Shown here in pieces: positions 20,301 to 26,219 of a DNA stretch of 64,000 nucleotides (positions within the stretch are counted from its first letter, which is position 1; each line of letters starts with the position of its first letter). The notes below the pieces were generated by a model. It saw only the letters and a list, made by a program, of their open reading frames with translations, was not told where the DNA came from and made no database searches. The stretch is from an uncultured Gammaproteobacteria bacterium. GTDB taxonomy: Bacteria > Pseudomonadota > Gammaproteobacteria > Pseudomonadales > UBA5518. The DNA is taken from assembly GCA_903928015.1 (NCBI GenBank), contig CAIYPF010000048.1, positions 1 through 64,000 on the forward strand. Direction: 5' to 3'. The translations under genes were made by a program, and so were the position numbers.

Positions 20301-21132
20301 CTTGCCCGCAAGCGTGCGGGTGAAGGGCGCAGGTCTCGATCTTCCCGGGTTTCCGGTGGTACGTGACGCGGGGGACGCGGTGCGCATCGAGACCCTGGCG
20401 GATGCCGGTGAGGCCGAAAGGGTGCATCGCGGCGGACTGCGCCGGCTGTTGCTGATCGCCGCCGCACAGGAGGTCACCTGGCTGCGCCGGAACCTGTTGC
20501 GCGACACCAGAAGCCTGCTCGTCCTCGGTTCGCGTTTCGGTCGCGATGCGCTCGTCGAAGACATCCTTCTTGCGGCTGTGGATGGCTGCTTGCCGGAGGA
20601 GGCGCTGGACGTGCGTTCGGGCGGCGATTTCGCCGCGCTCGAGCGTCTTTGCAAATCCGGGATCACGGCGAGTGCACGGCAGCTCGAGGCACTGCTCGCC
20701 CAGGTGGCTGCGGCATGCCAGGCGGTGCTGTCCCGGAGCGAGCTGCTGAAGAAACCGGGTTTTCAGGATGCCCGCGCCGATATCGATGCGCAGTTTGCCC
20801 GCCTCATCCGCCCCGATTTCCTGCTTCGCGTGCCGCCGCGCTGGCGCGAGCGCATCCCCGTGTATCTGCGCGCGATCGATGAGCGGATCGAGAAACTCGG
20901 CGGTCGACTTGTGAAGGATCGCGAGAGTGTCCGCGAGCTCTCGACGTTGCAGGCGCGGCTCGACGACTGGCAGAAGCGGCATCCCGGCGGTGACGCGGAT
21001 GCCGATGTGGTGTCGGAGTATCGCTGGATGATCGAGGAGTACCGGATATCGCTCTTCGCGCAGCAACTGGGGACTGTGGGGCCCGTTTCGCGCAAGCGAC
21101 TGGAGAAGCTCTGGGAGGAGTTGCCGCGCTGA
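17380..21132 (+). CDS. hrpA: ATP-dependent RNA helicase HrpA
   Basis: A 1250-residue DEAH-box helicase. Walker A GDTGSGKT is at residues 52-59 and the DEAH box (IIDEAHERSL) at about 149. SATIDVERFSRHF, TNVAETSLTVPGIRYV and QRKGRCGRLSDG are motifs III, V and VI. The helicase-associated, OB-fold and long DUF3418 C-terminal domain follow. E. coli HrpA (1300 residues) rescues stalled ribosomes and processes mRNA; this copy is slightly shorter at its N-terminus. The ATG is 6 bases after the fadD stop and probably shares its transcript, an odd pairing. The 3' end is convergent with the small zinc-finger gene, 7 bases away, with no visible terminator. Confidence 0.95.
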   Translation: MSTADTTGPDRLERRRALVPQSIRYPEELPVTQARERILEALAAHQVLILAGDTGSGKTTQLPKLCLELGRGIHGMIGHTQPRRIAAQAVAARLAEELGTTGDARVAAQVRFQDRSTADTLVKLMTDGILLAEIPRDRKLRRYDTLIIDEAHERSLNIDFLLGYLKRLLPERPDLKVVITSATIDVERFSRHFRGAPVIEVSGRTWPVDVWYRPPPEEDADIPQAIISALHELMEHERGTPHAGRGDVLVFHAGERDIRETALALRRAQIPNLEVLPLYSRLSQAEQAKVLRPGSRSGRRVVLATNVAETSLTVPGIRYVIDPGLARLSRYSVRSKVQRLPIEPVSRASADQRKGRCGRLSDGICVRLYSEDDFARRPAFTDPEILRTNLASVVLQMQALGLGEVMRFPFLEPPEERQVNDGIRLLEELGAIHGRSLTGVGRRLARLPVDPRIGRMLLAAGERGALAEMLVIASFLSVQDPRERPVEKQQAADQSHRRFASETSDFVAMLNLWRYAEEQRQALSASAWRKLCQREFLSYLRMREWRDIHLQLRLLCRELGLRENTDPATDESLHRAILAGMLTNIGTRTEERDYEGVRGRRFSLHPGSSLFRKQPKWLVCAELAETTRLYGRHAAAIKPEWVFPWADPLVKREHHEPHWAARAGKVLATERVRLLGLLVSDARSVDYAKIDPVEARRLFIQAALVEGDYRSTQRFWQHNRALLAEIEELEARGRRRDLMVEDRVLYGFYDERLPAEVCDHPSLEKWLRAELQRHRDALCMSRELLLRNAGTEPGLAQFPDALEWEGLRVPLVYRYEPGHVADGVTAVLPLALLERFPRHLPGWLVPGLLRDKLIALLKSLPKQYRRPLVPVPDTADALLARLERGDQPLCEAVAAVLKDLRGVVIPREAWDETAVDPFYRMNLRLVAAGGEVVAEGRDIEAIRQRFVERSRGEVERAAPRELSKAAVTRWDFGVLPASVRVKGAGLDLPGFPVVRDAGDAVRIETLADAGEAERVHRGGLRRLLLIAAAQEVTWLRRNLLRDTRSLLVLGSRFGRDALVEDILLAAVDGCLPEEALDVRSGGDFAALERLCKSGITASARQLEALLAQVAAACQAVLSRSELLKKPGFQDARADIDAQFARLIRPDFLLRVPPRWRERIPVYLRAIDERIEKLGGRLVKDRESVRELSTLQARLDDWQKRHPGGDADADVVSEYRWMIEEYRISLFAQQLGTVGPVSRKRLEKLWEELPR

Positions 21133-21139
21133 GACCTGC

Positions 21140-21406
21140 TCAGCGCAGCTGGCTGTCCTTGCTGCCGCGGCGGTTGTAACCGGCGAAGGCCGCTTGCTCG
21201 CGATCCTGCTCCTGCTGGCAGGCAACGCACAGGCGCACGCCAGGCACTGCATGCCTGCGAGCCTCGGGGATTGCCGCACCGCAATCGGCGCAGTCCTCGC
21301 GGCTGTCGCCCTGCGGCAAGCGGCTGCGGGCGCGCAGCACCGCGTCCTCCACGCTTGCGTCTATCTGGTCCTGTACCGCGCCGTCGCGCGCCCATCCGCC
21401 TGCCAT
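21140..21406 (-). CDS. DksA/TraR family C4 zinc-finger protein, short
   Basis: An 88-residue member of the TraR/DksA family (YbiI-like size). The four zinc cysteines are C39, C42, C60 and C63 in CADCGAAIP and LCVACQQEQD. DksA itself is ~150 residues and has a long coiled-coil that reaches into RNA polymerase; this short form has only a brief helix (DQIDASVEDAVLRARSRL) before the finger, as in TraR, which binds the polymerase secondary channel. Whether it affects transcription here is not known. It reads leftward between the convergent hrpA and a methyltransferase gene 42 bases upstream. Confidence 0.85.
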   Translation of the reverse strand: MAGGWARDGAVQDQIDASVEDAVLRARSRLPQGDSREDCADCGAAIPEARRHAVPGVRLCVACQQEQDREQAAFAGYNRRGSKDSQLR

Positions 21407-21448
21407 CGATCGATCCCTTTGCCTCTGTAGCGTTTGCGTGAAATTGGT

Positions 21449-22225
21449 TCAGGCGTTGCGGTGCGCGATCACAAGGAAACGGTCCTTGAATGGCGAGCGC
21501 AGGAACTCCACCCGAGGGAAGCGTGCCGATTCCCGGGCGAACAAGCGCTTGATGGCCCGCTGCGTGAAATAGAACTTGAGCCGCTTGGGGGCTGCGGCCG
21601 TGGCGCCCCGGACCATGCCGACGAACATGACGGGGAAGGGCGTCACGAGAAACGCCAGCAATGCAAGCAGGGGGGAGACCTCCAGTGCCCTGAAGCAGTC
21701 CCGCAGGCCAAAGCCGGCGAGTTCCAGCACCAGGGTGTCCATGGTGTTTGCCATCATGCTTTCGAGTTGCAGCAGCGGGTTGTCCAGATGGTGCAGAACG
21801 TTCAGGCACAGGATGAAATCGAATCTGCTGTTCACGGGTGAGCTGTTGAGATCGTGGTGCGCGAATGTTGCCTCTGATCCTTTGATCTGCCCGAGGATCC
21901 GTGCGCGCCGGACGATTTGCTTGCTATGTTCCAGACCCACCGCACTGGCCGCGCCGCGATCCAGCGCATCGAAGCAGAAGAATCCGTGATTGCAGCCGAG
22001 GTCGAGGACAGTCTTCCCGTCCATTCGGTCGGGGAAGATCATGTCCGCGGTGGGGCCGCGATCCTCGCCCTCAGTGGTCAGGCCGTGAGGCAGCTCGATG
22101 CGCTGGTATCGGAATTTGCCGCCTGACAGCAGTTCCTCGATGCGCTCGCGCGTCCATTCCGGCGTTTCACCGGTGCCGGGGGGGGCGTTGGGCGAGATGG
22201 TTTCGATTTGGTCGCTCCTTGTCAC
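21449..22225 (-). CDS. Class I SAM-dependent methyltransferase
   Basis: A 258-residue methyltransferase. Motif I is VLDLGCNHGFFCFDALDRGA (about residue 65), with the acidic residue of motif II in SAVGLEHSKQI and a motif IV-like FDFILCLNVLHHLDNPLL. The core is followed by a C-terminal segment with hydrophobic stretch FLVTPFPVMFVGMV, unusual for a soluble enzyme, then KRLKFYFTQRAIKRLF. I chose the GTG at 22225, which has GGAGA at 8 bases; the ATG at 22315 would overlap the divergent hydrolase gene's start. The N-terminal RIELPHGLTTEG resembles small-molecule or lipid methyltransferases that act with upstream binding segments. The substrate is unknown. It shares a 79-base divergent region with the hydrolase. 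Confidence 0.8.
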   Translation of the reverse strand: MTRSDQIETISPNAPPGTGETPEWTRERIEELLSGGKFRYQRIELPHGLTTEGEDRGPTADMIFPDRMDGKTVLDLGCNHGFFCFDALDRGAASAVGLEHSKQIVRRARILGQIKGSEATFAHHDLNSSPVNSRFDFILCLNVLHHLDNPLLQLESMMANTMDTLVLELAGFGLRDCFRALEVSPLLALLAFLVTPFPVMFVGMVRGATAAAPKRLKFYFTQRAIKRLFARESARFPRVEFLRSPFKDRFLVIAHRNA

Positions 22226-22304
22226 GAAAAGGTCTCCGGATGCGTCGGCAGCATCTACAATCCGGATGCAGCTTGTCCAGCGGACCGCAGAGACATCCCC
22301 GCCG

Positions 22305-23219
22305 ATGAACGACAAGGTTGAACAAGAGTCCCTGATGGTGCCGGTGAGCAGCTCGGTACAGTTGCACCTGCGCCGTATCTGGAGCGGTACGCCGGGCGCC
22401 TCGCCGCCGCTGCTGCTGCTGCACGGCGCAGCCGAAGACGGACATATCTTCTACTCTCATTCGGGTCGTGGCCTTGCCTGCTGGCTCGCGCGCAATGGCT
22501 ACGAGGTTTTCGTCCCAGACCTGCGCGGCAAAGGCAAGAGCTGGCCCGCCATCGATCAGAACAGCAGCTTCGGCTTTCATGAAATAGTGCGCTCCGACAT
22601 TCCCGCGCTGGCGTCCACGGTCAGCCGGCTCTGCGGCGGCCAGCGCCAGACCTGGATTTCGCATTCCCTGGGCGGTGTTCTGGCGGCCGCAGCCATTCTG
22701 CGTGCAGGGCCCGATGCGCTGGGCGTTCACCAGTTGGTGCATTTCGCCACGCGACGGCGGGTACGCGCTCCGGGCTGGCAACGCCGATTCTCGATCGATT
22801 TTCTCTGGAACCGGATAGGCCGCCTGGCAGTGGCTTTCGAGGGCTACCTGCCCGCACCCGCGCTCCGGCTGGGCACGACGCGCGAGTCCGGGCGCTGCTT
22901 CCATGACGGGCTCGCATGGTCACGCGGCGAGCGCTGGCTCGATACCGAAGACGGATTCGATTACAGCGCCGCGCTGGAGCAGCGCGACTGGCTCCGGAGT
23001 CTTTACTTTGCCGCCGCTGCGGACCGGGCCTTTGGCGCACCGGAGGACGTGCGGGACTTCATGCACGAGATGGGCAGGCACGACGGCCGCCTGATGGTGC
23101 TGGGGAGGGCCGAGGGCAACCTGCAGGACTACACGCATACCGGCATGTTGTTGCATCCGGACGCCGAGCAGGACCATTTCCCGCAGTTGCTGGCGTGGTT
23201 GCGAGAGCGCCATGCCTGA
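22305..23219 (+). CDS. Alpha/beta hydrolase
   Basis: A 304-residue alpha/beta-hydrolase fold protein. The oxyanion loop LLLLHGAAEDGHIFYSHS follows strand 3, and the nucleophile elbow is HSLGG with Ser121. A late histidine in GMLLHPDAEQDHFPQLL fits the catalytic His before the last helix. No signal peptide is present. Substrates of this family are esters, lactones or amides and cannot be told here. The ATG at 22305 is the first that avoids overlap with the divergent methyltransferase; MVPVSSSVQLHL at 22335 is an alternative start with fewer unstructured residues. It is followed by mlaA on the same strand after 85 bases. Confidence 0.82.
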   Translation: MNDKVEQESLMVPVSSSVQLHLRRIWSGTPGASPPLLLLHGAAEDGHIFYSHSGRGLACWLARNGYEVFVPDLRGKGKSWPAIDQNSSFGFHEIVRSDIPALASTVSRLCGGQRQTWISHSLGGVLAAAAILRAGPDALGVHQLVHFATRRRVRAPGWQRRFSIDFLWNRIGRLAVAFEGYLPAPALRLGTTRESGRCFHDGLAWSRGERWLDTEDGFDYSAALEQRDWLRSLYFAAAADRAFGAPEDVRDFMHEMGRHDGRLMVLGRAEGNLQDYTHTGMLLHPDAEQDHFPQLLAWLRERHA

Positions 23220-23304
23220 GGCGGAGCTCCGGATCGGGTAGGGCGGGCGTGTTGCCCTGTGGTACCCTTCGCGTCCATTCATCGTGTTGCTCGTGGAGCG
23301 GGTA

Positions 23305-24018
23305 ATGCCGAGACCAAACAACATCTTCGCCGCGTCCTTCCTCGCCCTGTTCGCTGTCTCGTGCCCGCTCCGCGCGGCCGATGCGGTGGTGGATCCGTGG
23401 GAATCCCTTAACCGCAAGACCTTCGCCTTCAACGAATTCATCGACCGCTATTTCCTCAAGCCGGTAGCCAAGGGCTATCAGGCCGTGACGCCCGAACCCG
23501 TCGATACCAGCGTCACCAATTTCTTCTCCAACCTCCGTGAAGTTCCCTCCTTCGTGAACCACGTCGTGCAGGCACGGCCGAAAGATGCGGCTGCAGATGC
23601 CGGGCGCTTCGTCGTGAACTCCACAGTGGGAGTGCTGGGGCTTTTCGATGTCGCCAGCAAGCTCGGTATCGAACAGAAGCAGGCGGATTTCGGGCTCACG
23701 CTGGGTCGCTGGGGCGTGGGTTCGGGCCCCTATCTCATGCTGCCTTTCCTCGGGCCCAGCAATCTTCGCGATGCAGCCGGTCAGGCTGTGGACGTCTTCG
23801 ACTATCCCGTGTTCTACCTGCAATCCCAGGCAGAGCTGCCCATGCGGGCACTGGAGATTGTCGACGGACGGGCAGATCTTCTGGAGACGGAGGAGCTGAT
23901 TACCGGCGATCGCTACGTCTTCATCCGCAACCTGTATGTGCAGCGACGGGAGTTCCTGCTGGGGGGCGGAGTTGCAGAGCCGAATTTCGACGACGAGTTT
24001 GACGACGAAGAGTTCTGA
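23305..24018 (+). CDS. mlaA: MlaA (VacJ) outer-membrane lipoprotein
   Basis: A 237-residue member of the MlaA/VacJ family, the outer-membrane ring that removes misplaced phospholipids from the outer leaflet and hands them to MlaC. The N-terminus is a signal sequence with a lipobox-like FAVSC (Cys20). The family core DPWESLNRKTFAFNEFIDRY and NFFSNLREVPSFVNHVVQAR, plus FGLTLGRWGVGSGPYLMLPF, are intact. The tail is very acidic (FDDEFDDEEF). The ATG at 23305 has a GGAG site; an in-frame GTG at 23284 is less likely. No mlaBCDEF genes are beside it. The stop is followed by a facing pair of REP-like repeats. Confidence 0.93.
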   Translation: MPRPNNIFAASFLALFAVSCPLRAADAVVDPWESLNRKTFAFNEFIDRYFLKPVAKGYQAVTPEPVDTSVTNFFSNLREVPSFVNHVVQARPKDAAADAGRFVVNSTVGVLGLFDVASKLGIEQKQADFGLTLGRWGVGSGPYLMLPFLGPSNLRDAAGQAVDVFDYPVFYLQSQAELPMRALEIVDGRADLLETEELITGDRYVFIRNLYVQRREFLLGGGVAEPNFDDEFDDEEF

Positions 24019-24027
24019 GGTATTCCG

Positions 24028-24102
24028 GTCGCGGGCATGGCCCGCTCCTGCCGTGAACGGGCGTGCCAGATTGGTGAAGCAGGAGCGGGCTATGCCAGCG
24101 AC
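24028..24102. repeat. REP-like facing pair at mlaA/dusA junction
   Basis: One direct copy (24028-24051) carries the core GCGGGCATGGCCCGCTCC exactly; the inverted copy (24079-24102) differs at a few positions. The two are 27 bases apart and form a long imperfect hairpin between the convergent mlaA and dusA genes. The inverted copy overlaps the last codons and the stop of dusA. Confidence 0.8.
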
Positions 24103-25109
24103 TGTTCCGCATCAGACCTGAGCTGCTCCGACGGCAGCAGGGCCACCGCCTCTCGCAACACCTCGCATCCCGCATCGCGCTTGTACGCGTTCTCGGCAAT
24201 GTGCCGCCGGAAAAGCCTTCCGCCGGGCCGGCCGTGGAACAGCCCCAGCAGGTGCCGGCTCATGGAGTTCAGACGCACCCCTGCCGCGAGTTGCCGCTCC
24301 ATATACGGCATGAAGGACTCCAGCACTTCGTGCCTTGCAGGCACCGGGTGATCGTCACCGAAGAGTTCCCGATCCACGCCCGCCAGGATCCAGGGTTCGT
24401 GATAGGCCGTGCGGCCGAGCATCACGCCATCGACCTGCGCGAGGTGATCCTTGCACTGCCCGAGCGTCGAAATCCCTCCGTTGATCACGATGGGTAATTC
24501 CGGGAAATCGGCCTTCAGCCGGTAGACGGTGGGGTAGACCAGCGGCGGGATATCGCGGTTCTCCTTGGGGCTCAGCCCCTGGAGGATCGCCTTGCGCGCG
24601 TGCACCACCAGAAGTCCGGTGCCGGCGTCCCGGATCTGGCGCACGAATTCGTGCAGCTCTTCGTAGGAGTCGCGGTCGTCGATGCCGATGCGGCACTTCA
24701 CCGTGACAGGAATGCTCACCGCTGCGCGCATCGCGGCCACACATCGGGCCACCAGCGCGGGCTCGCCCATCAGGCAGGCGCCGAAGCGGCCGGATTGAAC
24801 GCGGTCGGAGGGACATCCGCAGTTCAGGTTGATCTCGTCGTAACCGTATTGCTCGCCGATGCGCGCGCTCTCGGCGAGTTCGTGCGGGTCCGAGCCGCCG
24901 AGTTGCAGGGCGAGGGGGTGTTCGCAGGCGTCGAAGCCGAGCAGGCGGTCGCGGTCGCCGTGAACGATGGCGGCGCTGGTGACCATCTCTGTGTAAAGGC
25001 GCGCATGGCGCGAGATCAGGCGCAGGAAAACCCTGCAGTGGCGGTCTGTCCACTCCATCATGGGAGCCACGCAGAAGCGGTGGCTCCCGGCGCTGATCGG
25101 GGCGCCCAC
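24090..25109 (-). CDS. dusA: tRNA-dihydrouridine(20/20a) synthase DusA
   Basis: A 339-residue FMN enzyme that reduces U20/U20a in the tRNA D-loop with NADPH. The catalytic cysteine lies in EINLNCGCPSDRVQSGRFGA, and the N-terminal FCVAPMMEWTDRHCRVFLRL is the DusA signature; ITVKCRIGIDDRDSYEEL is the phosphate/tRNA-binding stretch. Length matches E. coli DusA (~330-345). The last residues (SLA and the TAG stop) are encoded by a REP-like repeat copy. The ATG at 25109 is 5 bases after the stop of the thioesterase gene on the same strand, suggesting co-transcription. Confidence 0.95.
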   Translation of the reverse strand: MGAPISAGSHRFCVAPMMEWTDRHCRVFLRLISRHARLYTEMVTSAAIVHGDRDRLLGFDACEHPLALQLGGSDPHELAESARIGEQYGYDEINLNCGCPSDRVQSGRFGACLMGEPALVARCVAAMRAAVSIPVTVKCRIGIDDRDSYEELHEFVRQIRDAGTGLLVVHARKAILQGLSPKENRDIPPLVYPTVYRLKADFPELPIVINGGISTLGQCKDHLAQVDGVMLGRTAYHEPWILAGVDRELFGDDHPVPARHEVLESFMPYMERQLAAGVRLNSMSRHLLGLFHGRPGGRLFRRHIAENAYKRDAGCEVLREAVALLPSEQLRSDAEQSLA

Positions 25110-25114
25110 CGTGA

Positions 25115-25561
25115 CTACTGCGATTCCCCGAGCTGGCTCAGCTTTCCGGCCTCGAGGAGCGCCGTGCGCATGTGGTCGGGGATGGTGGCGGAGCCGAGCG
25201 TGCCGTCTTCGTTGATGTGCGCGTAGACGCGGGTGGCGCGGCCCTCGTTCACCGTGATGCCGGTGGTCACGTTGATGGCCTTGCAGTCCCAGTGGAGAGT
25301 GCTCCTGCCGACCTTGGCCAGGGTCATGATGCAGCGGATGCGGTCGCCGTAGGCCGCGGGTCCGATGAAGCGGAAGTGGATCTCGCCCATCACGAAGGTG
25401 GTGCGGTCCTTGCGGATCATTTCGTCGATCGGGTAGCCGAGCGCGCGGAAGAGGTCGTGTTCCGTGTCATTCACCCAGGCGAGCATGCGCGGGTAATAGA
25501 CCAGACCGAAGGGGTCGCTCTCGCCCCAGGCGACGGTGAGTTCACGCCAGTACATCAGCAT
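25115..25561 (-). CDS. Hot-dog acyl-CoA thioesterase (4-hydroxybenzoyl-CoA thioesterase type)
   Basis: A 148-residue single hot-dog protein. WGESDPFGLVYYPRMLAWV carries the catalytic aspartate (D16) and the tyrosine/proline loop of 4-hydroxybenzoyl-CoA thioesterases, which cleave aryl- or acyl-CoA. Its place next to MarR and the aminobenzoyl-CoA-type monooxygenase suggests a housekeeping role of releasing CoA trapped in aromatic thioesters or of cleaving a ring product; this is inference. The first ATG (25561) is two codons ahead of another. The 90 bases to the MarR gene upstream hold an inverted repeat, so it may be read from its own promoter or as part of marR-thioesterase-dusA. Confidence 0.85.
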   Translation of the reverse strand: MLMYWRELTVAWGESDPFGLVYYPRMLAWVNDTEHDLFRALGYPIDEMIRKDRTTFVMGEIHFRFIGPAAYGDRIRCIMTLAKVGRSTLHWDCKAINVTTGITVNEGRATRVYAHINEDGTLGSATIPDHMRTALLEAGKLSQLGESQ

Positions 25562-25591
25562 CTCGATGTCTCTTCCGTGTGATGGGATGAA

Positions 25592-25619
25592 GGGCGATCT
25601 TAAACGTCGCCCGATATCG
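25592..25619. promoter_or_regulatory. Inverted repeats between marR and thioesterase genes
   Basis: GGGCGA (25592-25597) and TCGCCC (25607-25612) form a 6-bp stem with a 9-base loop; immediately after lies the perfect palindrome CGATATCG (25612-25619). They sit 31 bases upstream of the thioesterase start. They could be a weak terminator of marR or a binding site; no T-tract follows. Confidence 0.3.
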
Positions 25620-25651
25620 GATGAACAGTGATTTTCGGTAAGAGGTCGGGC

Positions 25652-26128
25652 TCAGGCCTGCTCTTCGTCGATCGCATCGATGCGCGCGCGGATCTTGCCC
25701 AGCAGGCGGATCAGCTGGCGGGTCTCGCTCTCGCCGAGCACGCCGAAGATTTCCCCCATCCAGTGCTCGTGCTCCGCGGCCATGTTCTCGAAACTCGTCT
25801 GGCCGTTTTCGGTGAGCGCCACCACGCTCACCCGGCGGTCGGCGTGGTGACTGCCACGTTCGATCAGGCCGTCTGCCTCCATGCGGTCGAGCAGGCGGGT
25901 GATATTGCCCTGGGAGGAAATCAGGTTTGCTGCCAGCTCGCTGGTAGGGAGACTGCGATCGGGGGCGCGGCTCAGGTTGGCGAGCACGTCGAAACGTGTG
26001 AGCGATCCGCCGTGGCCGTCACGGAAGCGCCCGGTCGAGAACTGCTCGAGTCGCTTCGCACATTTGAGGAGCTGCAACTCCCCGCGCACGGCGTCTTTGT
26101 ATTGTGGTTCCTGCCTGCTATCCGCCAT
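25652..26128 (-). CDS. MarR family transcriptional regulator
   Basis: A 158-residue winged-helix regulator of the MarR family. Helices and wing are visible: SLTRFDVLANLSRAPDRSLP, then TSELAANLISSQGNITRLLD (recognition helix) and IERGSHHADRRVSVVALT, the wing with the family's D-R-R. MarR proteins are dimers that leave DNA when they bind phenolic or aryl-CoA ligands. The gene is divergent from the fused monooxygenase gene with a 91-base gap that holds two near-identical 14-base palindromes, the probable operators for itself and for the monooxygenase. Aromatic-acid MarR proteins (such as those of auxin or coumarate catabolism) commonly have this layout. Confidence 0.92.
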   Translation of the reverse strand: MADSRQEPQYKDAVRGELQLLKCAKRLEQFSTGRFRDGHGGSLTRFDVLANLSRAPDRSLPTSELAANLISSQGNITRLLDRMEADGLIERGSHHADRRVSVVALTENGQTSFENMAAEHEHWMGEIFGVLGESETRQLIRLLGKIRARIDAIDEEQA

Positions 26129-26160
26129 CGATCAGCATCGCCTAGTGGTCCCCGGGGAAA

Positions 26161-26202
26161 GTTTACACGTAAACCAAGCAGCGATATGCTTTACGCGTAA
26201 AC
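26161..26202. promoter_or_regulatory. Twin MarR-type operators
   Basis: GTTTACACGTAAAC (26161-26174) and CTTTACGCGTAAAC (26189-26202) are near-perfect palindromes of one family, with centres 28 bases apart. They occupy the 91-base gap between divergent marR (start 26128) and the monooxygenase gene (start 26220). The second ends 17 bases before the monooxygenase ATG, so it covers the likely transcript start or leader, a position fit for repression. Confidence 0.75.
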
Positions 26203-26219
26203 TATCAAGGGAGACCTCC

